NCBI GenBank assembly: GCA_027624035.1 | Contig: JAQBUI010000007.1 | Span: forward strand, 1 to 64,000 | Source: Pseudomonadota bacterium | GTDB taxonomy: Bacteria > Pseudomonadota > Gammaproteobacteria > Pseudomonadales > Azotimanducaceae | Reading direction: 5' to 3' | Length of the DNA: 64,000 bases | Shown: positions 46,711 through 56,007 of the stretch, piece after piece | Numbering within the stretch: the first letter of the stretch is position 1 | Layout of the letters: the number at the start of each line of letters is the position of its first letter | Notes under the pieces: model-generated | Told to the model about the DNA's origin: nothing | The model's database searches: none | The model's input: only the letters and a program-made list of their open reading frames with translations | Position numbers and translations under genes: made by a program

Positions 46711-47520
46711 TCAGCGCCCGATCTCGTCAGGCTCGAGCAGTTCCTCTTCGAGGTCCGCGGCAGGATAGTGAAACGGGACCGGGCCATCCGGGAGCCCGCC
46801 GACAAACTGTTTTACTCGCGGTGATTGCTCTGCATAGATCTCCTGGGGCGTTCCTGAAGCGATAATCCTGCCATCTGCAATGAGGTAGATGAAATCGGCA
46901 ATGCTCGCAGCCTCGGCGATGTCGTGGGAAACGATGATGCTGGTCATTCCGTACACCTGATTCAACGTCCTGATCAGCGACACGATGACCCCCATGGCAA
47001 TCGGGTCGAGCCCCGTGAACGGCTCATCGTACATGATGATGTCCGGGTCGAGAGCGATGGCCCTCGCCAGTGCCACCCGTCGGTTCATGCCCCCGGACAG
47101 CTCATTGGGAAACAGCGGCGCGGCGCCACGCAGGCCGACCGACTCGAGCTTCAGGAGCACCAGATCGCGGATCATCGACTCCTGAAGCGTGGTGTGGACA
47201 CGGATCGGGAAGGCCACGTTCTCGAATACCGACATGTCCGAAAAGAGCGCACCGGACTGAAACAACATGCCCATGTGGCGCCGCGCAGCAAACAGCTCAT
47301 TCCTGGTGAGTCTGGGAATCTCCTGACCATTGACCATCACACTCCCCGAGTCCGGTAATACCTGGCCACCGATCAGGCGCAGCAGCGTGGTCTTCCCGGT
47401 ACCGCTCGGCCCCATGATGGCGACTACCTTGCCCCGCGGAATCGTCAAATCAATACCCTCGAAGACACGCCGCAGTCCTCTGCGAAGCACAACGTTCTCC
47501 ATGACCACATGATCCGACAT
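46711..47520 (-). CDS. mlaF: phospholipid ABC transporter ATPase MlaF
   Basis: A 269 aa ABC ATPase. Walker A is IMGPSGTGKTTLLRLIGG, Q-loop in MGMLFQSGALFSDMSV, signature NELSGGMNRRVALARA, Walker B IIMYDEPFTGLDP and the switch His in IIVSHDIAEA. First gene of mlaFEDCB-ibaG-murA. The ATG at 47520 (MSDHVVMENV) matches homologues; a reading from 47616 adds an unlikely leader. Divergent from the exchanger gene across ~146 bp. Confidence 0.97.
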   Translation of the reverse strand: MSDHVVMENVVLRRGLRRVFEGIDLTIPRGKVVAIMGPSGTGKTTLLRLIGGQVLPDSGSVMVNGQEIPRLTRNELFAARRHMGMLFQSGALFSDMSVFENVAFPIRVHTTLQESMIRDLVLLKLESVGLRGAAPLFPNELSGGMNRRVALARAIALDPDIIMYDEPFTGLDPIAMGVIVSLIRTLNQVYGMTSIIVSHDIAEAASIADFIYLIADGRIIASGTPQEIYAEQSPRVKQFVGGLPDGPVPFHYPAADLEEELLEPDEIGR

Positions 47521-47666
47521 CAATGGACCGACCTTCCAGACACCTTCGACACAGGGGGCCATTATCGCCGTCCGGGGAACAAACACAACGAACCAGTGGC
47601 CAATTTCGCCTTGCAAAAGCCATGGATTCCCAATCTAATGGCTCGTTTTTTGGTGGTCTCCCCCCG

Positions 47667-48644
47667 ATGGAAACACTGGGCTTCAGTGTCGCAATGCTGG
47701 TCGGCTTTCTTGTGCTGTTCAAGAGCGCAGACCAGTTTGTCATTGGTTCTGTTGCCACTGCCCGAAATCTCTCGATCTCACCCATGATCATCGGCCTGAC
47801 GGTGGTGGCCCTCGGCACCTCCGCTCCGGAGATCTTCGTCTCGGTCACCTCGGCGCTCCAGGGCGAACCGGAACTCGCCGTCGGCAACGCGATCGGCTCC
47901 AATATCGCCAACATCGGAATGGTTCTGGGATGTACTGCGATGATCGTCCCGCTGCGGTTCCGGATCGACATTCTTCGCGACGATCTGCCCATACTGGTGT
48001 TCGTCACGCTTTGCTGCGGCGCAACGCTGATCGACTACCGACTGGGCATCTGGGATGGACTGCTGCTTTTTGCCGGCCTGGTTGCCTTCCTGTACCGACT
48101 GACCCTGGCCCAGCGTAAATCTTCGGGCATGGAACAGGCAGCCGAGATTGGTGAATTGGAAGAGATTCCTCCCATGCCTCGGGGACGGGCGGTCCTGACC
48201 CTTTCCCTGTCCCTTGTCTTTCTGCTCCTGTCCGCTCAACTACTCGTATGGTCGGTGATCCACATTGCAGAGACGCTTGGCGTCAGTGAACTGATCATCG
48301 GTCTCACAGTGATTGCCGTCGGCACCAGCCTTCCCGAATTGGTGGTGTCGGTCACCAGCGCCCTGAAAGGCCAGACCGATCTTGCCATTGGCAATATTGT
48401 GGGGTCGAATATCTTCAACATTCTGGCGGTCCTGTCGATCCCGTGCGTGCTGGCACCGACCACCGTCAACCCGGAGGTCCTGTGGCGAGATTACATGCTG
48501 ATGCTGACCCTGACCATTGTGGTTGTGGTGTTTGCCTACCTCAAAGGAAAAAACCAGATCACACGGTTCAAGGGCACCATGCTGTTCCTGGTATGGCTCG
48601 GCTATCTGGGTACACTCTACTTTACCGCCAGTTCCGCCTCGTGA
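47667..48644 (+). CDS. yrbG: calcium/sodium antiporter of the CaCA family (YrbG-like)
   Basis: A 325 aa membrane antiporter with about ten helices and the two inverted alpha repeats of the CaCA family: VVALGTSAPEIFVSVTSALQGEPELAVGNAIGSNIANIG in the first half and VIAVGTSLPELVVSVTSALKGQTDLAIGNIVGSNIFNI in the second, each with the G-T-S-x-P-E ion site. The ATG at 47667 (METLGFSV) was chosen over earlier in-frame starts that lack the family N-terminus. It precedes lptC by 13 bp, where kdsD and kdsC are normally found. Confidence 0.94.
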   Translation: METLGFSVAMLVGFLVLFKSADQFVIGSVATARNLSISPMIIGLTVVALGTSAPEIFVSVTSALQGEPELAVGNAIGSNIANIGMVLGCTAMIVPLRFRIDILRDDLPILVFVTLCCGATLIDYRLGIWDGLLLFAGLVAFLYRLTLAQRKSSGMEQAAEIGELEEIPPMPRGRAVLTLSLSLVFLLLSAQLLVWSVIHIAETLGVSELIIGLTVIAVGTSLPELVVSVTSALKGQTDLAIGNIVGSNIFNILAVLSIPCVLAPTTVNPEVLWRDYMLMLTLTIVVVVFAYLKGKNQITRFKGTMLFLVWLGYLGTLYFTASSAS

Positions 48645-48657
48645 GGCCCGCCGCCGG

Positions 48658-49245
48658 ATGACGCAACGGGTCATCATTCTCAGCTGCATCATCCTGCTGG
48701 TGGTACTGGTCACGAACTGGCTGAGCGATGATGGGCAGCAAGCGCCCGATCAGGGAGAACTGACCCGCAACGACCCGGACACCTATATGGTCAACGCCAC
48801 CATCCGGCAGTTCGACGATGAAGGGAACCTGCAGCATACGCTGCAGGCAGCACGTTATACGCATTTTCCTCTGACGGATGTTACCCAGCTGGAATCACCC
48901 CACATCCTGCTGGCGTCACTGGCGGATCAACCATGGAAGATCAAATCAGATCATGGCCGGTTGCTTTCGCGGTCACAGTTCCGTGAACAGGTCGTTGAAC
49001 TGTGGGACGATGTTGTGGCCGTCGGAGAACGTGCAGACGGCAAATTCGTGAATATTCAGACCCAGAGCCTGACGGTTTATCCGGAACGAGAATTCGCCGA
49101 AACCAGCGACAGGGTCCTGGTAGAAGACAGCATGGGCACCACGACAGCATCCGGCATGAAGGCTTTTTTCAAGACAGGTGAGTTCATTTTCGAGGGTTCA
49201 GAATCTGACCGGGTGAACACCATCTACAAACCAGACCAGCAATAG
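48658..49245 (+). CDS. lptC: LPS export membrane protein LptC
   Basis: A 195 aa bitopic protein: N-terminal membrane helix (RVIILSCIILLVVLVTNWL) and a periplasmic beta-jellyroll (TIRQFDDEGNLQHTLQAARYTHFPLTDVTQLESP ... GRLLSRSQFREQVVELWDDVVAV). It takes LPS from LptB2FG and passes it to LptA. The family is variable in sequence; topology, size and the following lptA-lptB settle the call. The start is the ATG 13 bp after the exchanger stop. Confidence 0.93.
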   Translation: MTQRVIILSCIILLVVLVTNWLSDDGQQAPDQGELTRNDPDTYMVNATIRQFDDEGNLQHTLQAARYTHFPLTDVTQLESPHILLASLADQPWKIKSDHGRLLSRSQFREQVVELWDDVVAVGERADGKFVNIQTQSLTVYPEREFAETSDRVLVEDSMGTTTASGMKAFFKTGEFIFEGSESDRVNTIYKPDQQ

Positions 49246-49299
49246 GACTTGCTCTGCCTCCTGGTGTACTATCGACACACGTTCACCAGACCACCCTCC

Positions 49300-49830
49300 A
49301 TGTCACTCATTCGACTCCTGCTCAGCCTTCTGATTCTAAACCACGGCCAGGCCGTGGCGCTCAGCACCGATCGGGATCAGCCGTTTCTGGTCGAGGCTGA
49401 ATCGGCCACCGTCAACGAGAAGTCCGGCACCACCGTCTACAGGGGAAACGTGACCGTCAACCAGGGCTCGATGAACATCAGCTCGGATGAAATCGAGATC
49501 ATTACCAGCGAAGGTGTGGTGGTACAGATCATCGCACGAAGCGAAGCCGGGTCAGGACGTCTTGCCCGCCTCGAACAACAGCCCGATGGCGAACAACCTG
49601 TGTTCGCCAACGCCCGGACGATCAGCTACTTCATTTCCGAGGAACGCGTTCATCTAACGGGCAACGCCAAAGTGATTCAGGCCGGTGACGAATTTACCGG
49701 CGAGATGGTCTACTACGACGTCGCCAGCGGCATCGTGAACCTGACCAGTAGCGGCGAGCGTGACGATCGGATCAAGATCAGATACAACACGCGAAGCAAC
49801 ACGGCAAACCCAGGGTCGCCGGACCCATAG
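49300..49830 (+). CDS. lptA: LPS transport periplasmic protein LptA
   Basis: A 176 aa periplasmic bridge protein. Signal peptide [20 protein letters not shown], then the OstA-like repeat: [40 protein letters not shown] ... [36 protein letters not shown]. The ATG at 49300 gives a proper signal peptide. Its TAG stop shares a base with the GTG start of lptB. Confidence 0.95.
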   Translation: MSLIRLLLSLLILNHGQAVALSTDRDQPFLVEAESATVNEKSGTTVYRGNVTVNQGSMNISSDEIEIITSEGVVVQIIARSEAGSGRLARLEQQPDGEQPVFANARTISYFISEERVHLTGNAKVIQAGDEFTGEMVYYDVASGIVNLTSSGERDDRIKIRYNTRSNTANPGSPDP

Positions 49831-50555
49831 TGCACGTACTCAAAGCTGAACATCTCGCCAAGAGCTACCGGGGCAAGCAGGTCGTCAAGGACGTGAGTCT
49901 GTCCGTTGAAAGCGGCCAGGTGGCCGGGCTGCTGGGGCGAAACGGGGCCGGCAAGACAACCTGCTTTTATATGATCGTCGGCTCGATCTCCCACGACGCT
50001 GGCAGGGTGCTGATCAACGACGTCGATGTCACTGACAAACCCATGCATCAGCGGGCACGACGCGGTCTCGGTTACCTTCCCCAGGAGGCCTCGGTATTCC
50101 GAAAGCTTTCTGTCGCCGACAACCTGATGGCCATCCTCGAGACCCGCAAGCGCCTCACAAGGCAACAGCGCGCCGAGAAGCTTGAAACCCTGCTGGAGGA
50201 ATTCCAGATCGGACACATCAGGGACTCACTTGGCATGTCCCTGTCCGGAGGCGAGCGACGCCGGGTAGAGATTGCCAGGGCGCTGGCCACCGAGCCAGCC
50301 TTTATCCTGCTGGACGAACCGTTTGCCGGCGTTGACCCCATCTCTGTACACGACATCAAGGGCATCATCTCGCAGCTCTCGAGCAAGGGCATTGGCGTTC
50401 TGATCACGGATCACAACGTCCGTGAAACACTGGACATCTGTGACCAGGCCTACATCGTCAACGATGGCTCGATTATCGCCGAGGGCGACACCGCCAATAT
50501 CCTTTCGAATCAGTTGGTCAGACAGGTCTATCTGGGAGCAAACTTCCGGATGTAA
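49830..50555 (+). CDS. lptB: LPS export ABC transporter ATPase LptB
   Basis: A 241 aa ATPase that drives LptFG. Walker [19 protein letters not shown] (~36-53), signature [17 protein letters not shown], Walker [14 protein letters not shown], and switch His in [12 protein letters not shown]. It starts with GTG overlapping the lptA stop by one base. Its permeases lptF and lptG are on the other strand 4 kb away. Confidence 0.98.
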   Translation: MHVLKAEHLAKSYRGKQVVKDVSLSVESGQVAGLLGRNGAGKTTCFYMIVGSISHDAGRVLINDVDVTDKPMHQRARRGLGYLPQEASVFRKLSVADNLMAILETRKRLTRQQRAEKLETLLEEFQIGHIRDSLGMSLSGGERRRVEIARALATEPAFILLDEPFAGVDPISVHDIKGIISQLSSKGIGVLITDHNVRETLDICDQAYIVNDGSIIAEGDTANILSNQLVRQVYLGANFRM

Positions 50556-50586
50556 ACATCCCACTGGCTGCAGTATCATCCATTTC

Positions 50587-52173
50587 ATGGCAATGAAACC
50601 GGCATTATCCCTGCGTCTGGGACAGCAACTGCGGATGACTCCGCAACTCCAGCAAGCTATTCGGCTGCTGCAGCTTTCTACCCTGGATCTCGAACTGGAG
50701 ATCCAGGAGGCGCTCGATTCGAACCCGATGCTGGAAGAGATGGATGCTGAGGGCTCGGAGCAGGCTTCCGAAGCCGAAGGTCCCGATGCCGAGGATCGTG
50801 ACGTCCGGGATGATCAGGACGGCTACGAAGGTGTCGAGGCGAGCAGCAGCGAGTCTGACAGCAGCCAGGATGATTCACCTGATGAGCCGGATACGCCCCC
50901 GCCGGACCCGGAACTTGACGGGGAAACCGTCAGGGACACCTCCGAGCAGGTCACGGATGAAACGATCGCCGACGAACTCCCTGTGGACAGCGTCTGGGAC
51001 GATGTCTATGACGATGGGCTCACTTCAAGCTACCAGGGCAGTCAGGAGACAGACGACAGCTATTTCGACGATCGAAACGGCGACAGCGCTTCCATCGCTT
51101 CTCATCTCATGGAGCAGATCAACCTGCTGCGCCTCACAGAGGTAGATGAATACATCGCGATGGCCATCGTTGACGGTCTTGACGACGAGGGGATGCTGAC
51201 GATCGACGTTGACGATGTCATTGAGGGCGCACCCGCTGAATGGGAAATCGAGGCCGCGGAAGTTGAAGCGGTATTGCATCTGATCCAGCACCTCGACCCC
51301 GTTGGGATCGCTGCACGGGACCTTCGGGAGTGTCTGCTCATACAACTGAAAAACCTGCCGGCAACAACGGCCTTGCGCAAAGAAGCCATCAGGGTGGTGG
51401 AACAGTTCATCCCGCAACTGGCGATCAGGGACTACGCGCAGATCGCCCGCAAGACCAGGCTCAAGGAGGCACAACTGAGGGAAGTGCTGGCATTGATCCT
51501 CTCGCTCAACCCAAGGCCAGGTTCCGACATAGCGGCCGATAGCACTGAATACATCGAGCCCGATGTCTTCGTCACGAGGCAGAAGGACCGCTGGGTCGTT
51601 GAACTGAATCCGAAATCAGCACCCCGCATCCGGGTGAATCCGGAATATGTTTCGTTGATCAAACGATCCGACAACAGCAAGGACAACGTTTACCTGAAGG
51701 ACAACCTGCAGGAAGCAAAATGGTTCATCAAGAGCCTTCAGCAACGCAACGACACCCTGCTTCGGGTCGCCACCAAGATCGTCGAAATGCAGCGCGGCTT
51801 TTTCGAGTATGGCGAGCAGGGAATGAAGCCACTGGTGCTGCACGACATCGCCAGGGAGGTCGACCTACATGAATCAACGATCTCGCGGGTGACGTCCCAG
51901 AAGTACATGCATACACCGGCTGGCGTTTTTGAACTCAAGTACTTTTTCTCAAGCCATGTCAGCACCAATACTGGCGGCGAGGTTTCATCGACCGCAATTC
52001 GCTCACTGATCAAGCAACTGGTATCGGAGGAAAACCCGGGCAAACCACTGTCCGACAGCAAGATTGTCGCCTTGCTGTCCAAACAGGGCATCAAGGTGGC
52101 GCGACGAACCATCGCCAAGTATCGGGAATCACTCAATATCCCGCCGTCCAATGAGCGGAAACAACTCATATGA
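50587..52173 (+). CDS. rpoN: RNA polymerase sigma-54 factor RpoN
   Basis: A 528 aa sigma factor for -24/-12 promoters. Region I is LSLRLGQQLRMTPQLQQAIRLLQLSTLDLELEIQEALDSNPMLEE, region II is long and very acidic (~50-170), followed by the core-binding domain, the helix-turn-helix (VDLHESTISRVTSQKY) and the RpoN box VARRTIAKYRE near the C-terminus. Two in-frame ATGs (50587 and 50593) are possible; no clear ribosome site is seen. The order lptB-rpoN-hpf-ptsN-rapZ-ptsO is conserved. It would read the pilin promoter at 3593-3608. Confidence 0.98.
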   Translation: MAMKPALSLRLGQQLRMTPQLQQAIRLLQLSTLDLELEIQEALDSNPMLEEMDAEGSEQASEAEGPDAEDRDVRDDQDGYEGVEASSSESDSSQDDSPDEPDTPPPDPELDGETVRDTSEQVTDETIADELPVDSVWDDVYDDGLTSSYQGSQETDDSYFDDRNGDSASIASHLMEQINLLRLTEVDEYIAMAIVDGLDDEGMLTIDVDDVIEGAPAEWEIEAAEVEAVLHLIQHLDPVGIAARDLRECLLIQLKNLPATTALRKEAIRVVEQFIPQLAIRDYAQIARKTRLKEAQLREVLALILSLNPRPGSDIAADSTEYIEPDVFVTRQKDRWVVELNPKSAPRIRVNPEYVSLIKRSDNSKDNVYLKDNLQEAKWFIKSLQQRNDTLLRVATKIVEMQRGFFEYGEQGMKPLVLHDIAREVDLHESTISRVTSQKYMHTPAGVFELKYFFSSHVSTNTGGEVSSTAIRSLIKQLVSEENPGKPLSDSKIVALLSKQGIKVARRTIAKYRESLNIPPSNERKQLI

Positions 52174-52242
52174 CCTGCCCGATAGCGAACCTATCTGGTG
52201 ATCACGAGTCCAACTCATAGAAGTAGACCAAGAGAGGTAATC

Positions 52243-52551
52243 ATGCAAATCAGCGTCAGCGGCCATCACCTGGAAGTCACGGATGCGCTCAGGAATTATG
52301 TGGAAACCAAGCTTGACCGGCTTGAAAGGCACTTCGACAAGATCACCCACATCAACGTCATCCTGAGTGTCGAGAAGCTACGCCAGAAAGCGGAAGCGAC
52401 CATTCGTATCAGCGGAGGCGAAGTCTTTGCCGACGCAGCCCATGACGACCTATATGCCGCCATCGACCTGATGACTGACAAACTCGACCGCCAACTGATC
52501 AAGGCCAAAGAGAAGATCAAAGATCACAAACAGCGCGTGCCCAGGATCTGA
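52243..52551 (+). CDS. hpf: ribosome hibernation promoting factor, short form
   Basis: A 102 aa protein of the short HPF/YfiA class. It reads MQISVSGHHLEVTDALRNYVETKLDRLERHF and EATIRISGGEVFADAAHDDLYAAIDLMTDKLDRQLIKAKEK, the S30Ae fold that occupies the tRNA and mRNA channel and, in the short class, works with RMF in 100S ribosomes. GAGAGG lies 6 bp before the ATG. It lies 69 bp after rpoN. Confidence 0.97.
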   Translation: MQISVSGHHLEVTDALRNYVETKLDRLERHFDKITHINVILSVEKLRQKAEATIRISGGEVFADAAHDDLYAAIDLMTDKLDRQLIKAKEKIKDHKQRVPRI

Positions 52552-52600
52552 AAGGCTACTGAAAAGCAGGCCCTCATCAAGTACTGTTCTATGGCGCGGC

Positions 52601-52655
52601 CCCGAGGCTTTCCAGCACGACAACTGCGAGCCTGAAACAGGCACGCTCCGGGCTT
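52601..52655 (+). repeat. palindromic intergenic repeat, copy 5 (diverged)
   Basis: TCCAGCACGACAACTGCGAG, then a GCCTG-AAA-CAGGC hairpin (52630-52642) and CACGCTC match the repeat core in order and orientation but with more substitutions than the other copies. It lies between the hpf stop and the ptsN promoter. Confidence 0.65.
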
Positions 52656-52719
52656 TCATGTCAGTTCTGTAGAGTGCAGCATCCGGCGACCCGGAGCTAC
52701 GTTTTGTTTCAGTGGTTGT

Positions 52720-52728
52720 TGCTATAAT
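52720..52728 (+). promoter_or_regulatory. extended -10 promoter of ptsN
   Basis: TGCTATAAT is a perfect extended -10 (TGn plus consensus TATAAT). No strong -35 is seen. The start would be near 52735, leaving a ~22 nt leader before ptsN. It would drive ptsN-rapZ-ptsO-darP independently of rpoN-hpf. Confidence 0.65.
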
Positions 52729-52756
52729 TGATCCCTTTACCGCGGTACGAACCAAC

Positions 52757-53233
52757 ATGGATATTGAGTCGATCTTGTCTCCGGAACACACGTTCTGCAA
52801 TGTGGAAGCCACAAGCAAGAAGCGTGCAATCGAAATCGCTGCCGAACTACTGTCGCGAAACAGCGGATTTACGTCTGATGAAGCCTACCGGGGCTTGATC
52901 GCTCGGGAAAAGCTCGGCCCGACAGCACTTGGCAATGGCATCGCCCTGCCCCACTGCCGGCTTGAACACTGTGCCAGCACGGTCTGTGGGGTCTTCCGGC
53001 TGGCACAGCCGATTGATTTTGAAGCCATCGACGACGAGCCGGTCAGCCTCATGTTCGTTCTGCTGTTTCCCCACGATGAAGAGGAAGATCACCTTCGAAC
53101 GCTCGCCATGCTGGCCCGGCGATTCGAGTCGCCGGACTACCGGGCACACTTGCTTGAGGCCAGTAACGATACCGAACTCTATCGGATGGCACTGCTTGAC
53201 CCCGGCGTCGAATCCAGCCGCCACGCCCTGTAG
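52757..53233 (+). CDS. ptsN: nitrogen PTS EIIA component PtsN
   Basis: A 158 aa EIIA-Ntr protein. The phosphorylated His is in NGIALPHCRLEHC (~66-78), preceded by TSDEAYRGLIAREKLGPTALG, and the C-terminal PHDEEEDHLRTLAMLARRF is typical. It receives phosphate from NPr (ptsO, same cluster) and regulates potassium and nitrogen physiology. The ATG at 52757 (MDIESILSPEHT) was chosen; an earlier GTG at 52712 would lie upstream of the promoter. Confidence 0.97.
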   Translation: MDIESILSPEHTFCNVEATSKKRAIEIAAELLSRNSGFTSDEAYRGLIAREKLGPTALGNGIALPHCRLEHCASTVCGVFRLAQPIDFEAIDDEPVSLMFVLLFPHDEEEDHLRTLAMLARRFESPDYRAHLLEASNDTELYRMALLDPGVESSRHAL

Positions 53234-53248
53234 AGCGAATCAGTCCCA

Positions 53249-54145
53249 ATGCTCTCTCTTATTGTTATCAGCGGAAGATCAGGGTCCGGCAAGAGCACGG
53301 CGCTGCACGTGCTTGAGGACATGGGATTTTATTGCATCGACAACCTACCGGTAACGCTCCTGCCGCCACTGATCGAACGGCTCGCCGAGAGGCCGGGGAT
53401 GAGCGATCCAATTCGGAATGTGGCCGTGAGCATTGATGCTCGCAACATCGCCGAGGACCTTTCCGGTTTCCCGGAGGTCATTGGGCAGATCGACCGTGAC
53501 GCGGTCCGAACCAGGGTCGTCTACCTCGATGCGGCAAGGGGCACACTGGTGAAACGATTCAGTGAAACCCGCCGCAAGCACCCCCTGAGCGACAAGCAGC
53601 ACAACCTGCAGGAGTCTTTGGACCTTGAGAGCAGGCTGTTGATGCCGATTTCTGATCTGGCAGACCTGATGGTCGATACCACCTCGCTTTCGATGCACGA
53701 ACTGAGAGACGTGATTCGTACCAGAGTCGCCAGCGTCAACCACGGGTTTGCGCTGCTATTTCTGTCTTTTGCCTACAAGAACGGTGTCCCCGTGGATGCC
53801 GACATCGTGTTCGACGTTCGCTGCCTGCCGAACCCGCACTGGAAGCCCGGATTGCGAAACATGACCGGTCTGGATGAGCCCGTACAGGCCTTCCTGCAGG
53901 ACCAGCCGGACTGCCAGGCCATGTATCAGGATATCTGTTCGTGGTTGTCTCGCTGGCTCCCCAGATTTGAGGCCAACAACAGGAGTTATATGACCGTAGC
54001 CATAGGCTGTACCGGCGGCCAGCATCGCTCGGTGTTTCTTGCTGACAGGCTCTACAGGCACTTTTCAGCAGACTGGCAAAATGTGCAGATCCGGCATCGC
54101 GAACTCATATATGGAATGGAAAAGAGCGTCGGCGATGCAAACTGA
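53249..54145 (+). CDS. rapZ: RNase adapter protein / nucleotide-binding protein RapZ
   Basis: A 298 aa protein with an N-terminal P-loop (VISGRSGSGKSTALHVLEDMGFYCIDNLP) and Walker B-like region, and the C-terminal RNA-binding domain with GVPVDADIVFDVRCLPNPHW and AIGCTGGQHRSVFLADRL. RapZ senses glucosamine-6-phosphate in E. coli and directs RNase E to the GlmZ small RNA; it thus bears on amino-sugar supply for the wall. The C-terminal end overlaps ptsO by 11 bp. Confidence 0.97.
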   Translation: MLSLIVISGRSGSGKSTALHVLEDMGFYCIDNLPVTLLPPLIERLAERPGMSDPIRNVAVSIDARNIAEDLSGFPEVIGQIDRDAVRTRVVYLDAARGTLVKRFSETRRKHPLSDKQHNLQESLDLESRLLMPISDLADLMVDTTSLSMHELRDVIRTRVASVNHGFALLFLSFAYKNGVPVDADIVFDVRCLPNPHWKPGLRNMTGLDEPVQAFLQDQPDCQAMYQDICSWLSRWLPRFEANNRSYMTVAIGCTGGQHRSVFLADRLYRHFSADWQNVQIRHRELIYGMEKSVGDAN

Positions 54146-54404
54146 GGACGTGACGATCATCAATCGCCTGGGGCTGCATGCCCGTGCCGCCTCGGTTTTC
54201 GTCAAGAAATCCGCTCAGTTCGCCTCCACCGTCACAGTCATCAAGGGTGACCGAAAGGCCAACGGCAAGAGCATCATGTCAATGCTGATGCTTGAGGCCG
54301 CCAAGGGTACAACCATCCAGCTGGCCACCGCAGGCGACGACGAAGTGCAAGCCCTCGAGGCTCTGGTCGCACTGGTCCGAGATCGCTTCGGCGAGGACGA
54401 GTGA
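54135..54404 (+). CDS. ptsO: nitrogen PTS phosphocarrier NPr
   Basis: An 89 aa HPr-like protein. The phosphorylated His is in INRLGLHARAASVFVK (His16) and the Ser region is in GKSIMSMLMLEAAKGT. It passes phosphate from EI-Ntr to PtsN. The ATG at 54135 lies within the last codons of rapZ; its TGA overlaps the darP ATG by one base. Confidence 0.96.
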   Translation: MQTEDVTIINRLGLHARAASVFVKKSAQFASTVTVIKGDRKANGKSIMSMLMLEAAKGTTIQLATAGDDEVQALEALVALVRDRFGEDE

Positions 54405-54919
54405 TGGTGAACGGCCACCACGAGGATGACGCCGGAACCGAATCTGACGAGGCTCGCCCGAGCAAGTCCCAGGTCAAGCGCGACCTGCTGGTCCATCGAA
54501 AGACCGCCTGGCAACTGGTCGAACTGCCCTCTTCGCAAATCCCCGAATTACCAGATGCCGACATCCGTAACGCAGTCATTCAGGCGAGGGCCGCGACCAA
54601 AGGAAACGCCAGAAAGCGACTGATCCAGCACATCGCGAAGCTCATCCGAAGCGGCAAAGAGGAGGTCATCAGCGATTTTCTGGCCAGATTCGACAGCGCG
54701 AGCCGGACCCATCTGCTGCGCACCAGGACCCTGGAACGCTGGCGGACGGGCCTGATCGAAGGCAATCAGGTCACGTTCGACGAGATCGTCCTGGCGCATC
54801 CGACCTTCGACCGACAGCAGCTTCGCGTACTGGTGCGACAGGCCATGGCAGAATCCGAGCCGGCTGATGCCTATCGCAAATTATTCAGATTTCTCCGGGA
54901 TCTGGACGAATCACCCTGA
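54404..54919 (+). CDS. darP: ribosome biogenesis factor DarP (YjgA, DUF615)
   Basis: A 171 aa DUF615 protein: PSKSQVKRDLLVHRKTAWQLVELPSSQIPELP, then RKRLIQHIAKLIR and TLERWRTGLIEG ... HPTFDRQQLRVLVRQAMAE. E. coli YjgA/DarP associates with the 50S subunit. The ATG at 54404 overlaps the ptsO stop (TGATG). In related genomes this gene lies beside tldD and pmbA; neither is here. Convergent with lptG with only 5 bp between stops. Confidence 0.92.
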   Translation: MVNGHHEDDAGTESDEARPSKSQVKRDLLVHRKTAWQLVELPSSQIPELPDADIRNAVIQARAATKGNARKRLIQHIAKLIRSGKEEVISDFLARFDSASRTHLLRTRTLERWRTGLIEGNQVTFDEIVLAHPTFDRQQLRVLVRQAMAESEPADAYRKLFRFLRDLDESP

Positions 54920-54924
54920 ATTGC

Positions 54925-56007
54925 TTATCCCACGCGACGGAACAGATAGATCCCCACGGAAAAACAAAGGGCGATCGGCAGCAGCGTGGCGATGATGGGC
55001 GAGAAACCAAAAACCAGGCTGGCAGGTGACAGGAGTGTTTCCACAAAGCGGAACAGGATTCCGATGATGAGCCCGGTCACCACCCGCATGCCCATCGTGG
55101 TACTGCGCAATGGCCCGAGCACGACCGAAATACCCACCAGCACCAGGCCGATGGTCGCGAGCGGCTGAAACACCTTGCCCCAGAAACCGAGTTCATATTT
55201 TCCACTGTTGAGCCCCTGTTCTTTCAGGTAGGCAATCTTGTCGGACAACTCGCCTATGGACATCTTGTCCGGCTGGACCAGAATCTCGGCGCTCAACAGT
55301 TTGGGCGTGATGGAAGAATCCCAACGCAGACTGGTCAGGTGACTCGATGTCACCCGGTCATCGCTGAAGTCGGTCACGGTCACGTCTTCCAGCAGCCAGT
55401 AGGAGGTTCTGTCATCGCCCAGATCGTGATGAACGCCCCGCCTTGCGAACAACGTCCGCTGCAGTTCGCCTGCCTCATTGAAATCGTTATGGGTGATGCC
55501 ATCAATCACACCATTCTGCGAAACGATGTCGAAATGCATGAAAACGTAGTTCTCCCGGTACCAGATGCCGGTTTCAGGCGTGATTGCGCTTAGATCATGC
55601 CGGGCCTTGATACGGTCCAGTCGCGCCAGACGCTCCATATCAGACAGCACGTACTCTCCAACGACGAGGCCAATGGCAATGAGCACCAACGCAGGCTTTA
55701 GCGCACTCCACGTGATCGACCAGGTGGAGATACCGGACGCTCGCATTACCACAATCTCACTTCTGCTGGCGAGTATACCGACACCGGTCAGGCAACCAAT
55801 CAAGGCCGCATAGGGGATGGTTTCGTGGAACATCCTGGGCATGCTGTACAGAACGAATCGAAACACAGCGAACATGGTGAAGTCCTTACCCACGTCTTCT
55901 ACCTGTTCGAGGAAGGTCAGGATCGTCATCATACCGAGCAGGCCAAGCACAGCCAGCATCAGCGACCCCGCCACGGTGGTGCCAATGTAGCGGTCGATCT
56001 GCTTCAT
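54925..56007 (-). CDS. lptG: LPS export ABC transporter permease LptG
   Basis: A 360 aa permease with six membrane helices, three at the N-terminus (DRYIGTTVAGSLMLAVLGLLGMMTILTFLEQVEDVG) and three at the C-terminus (GFWGKVFQPLATIGLVLVGISVVLGPLRSTTMGMRVVTGLIIG), around a periplasmic jellyroll. The ATG at 56007 overlaps the lptF stop by 4 bp; a longer reading to 56265 is inside lptF. Works with LptF and two LptB to extract LPS. Confidence 0.97.
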   Translation of the reverse strand: MKQIDRYIGTTVAGSLMLAVLGLLGMMTILTFLEQVEDVGKDFTMFAVFRFVLYSMPRMFHETIPYAALIGCLTGVGILASRSEIVVMRASGISTWSITWSALKPALVLIAIGLVVGEYVLSDMERLARLDRIKARHDLSAITPETGIWYRENYVFMHFDIVSQNGVIDGITHNDFNEAGELQRTLFARRGVHHDLGDDRTSYWLLEDVTVTDFSDDRVTSSHLTSLRWDSSITPKLLSAEILVQPDKMSIGELSDKIAYLKEQGLNSGKYELGFWGKVFQPLATIGLVLVGISVVLGPLRSTTMGMRVVTGLIIGILFRFVETLLSPASLVFGFSPIIATLLPIALCFSVGIYLFRRVG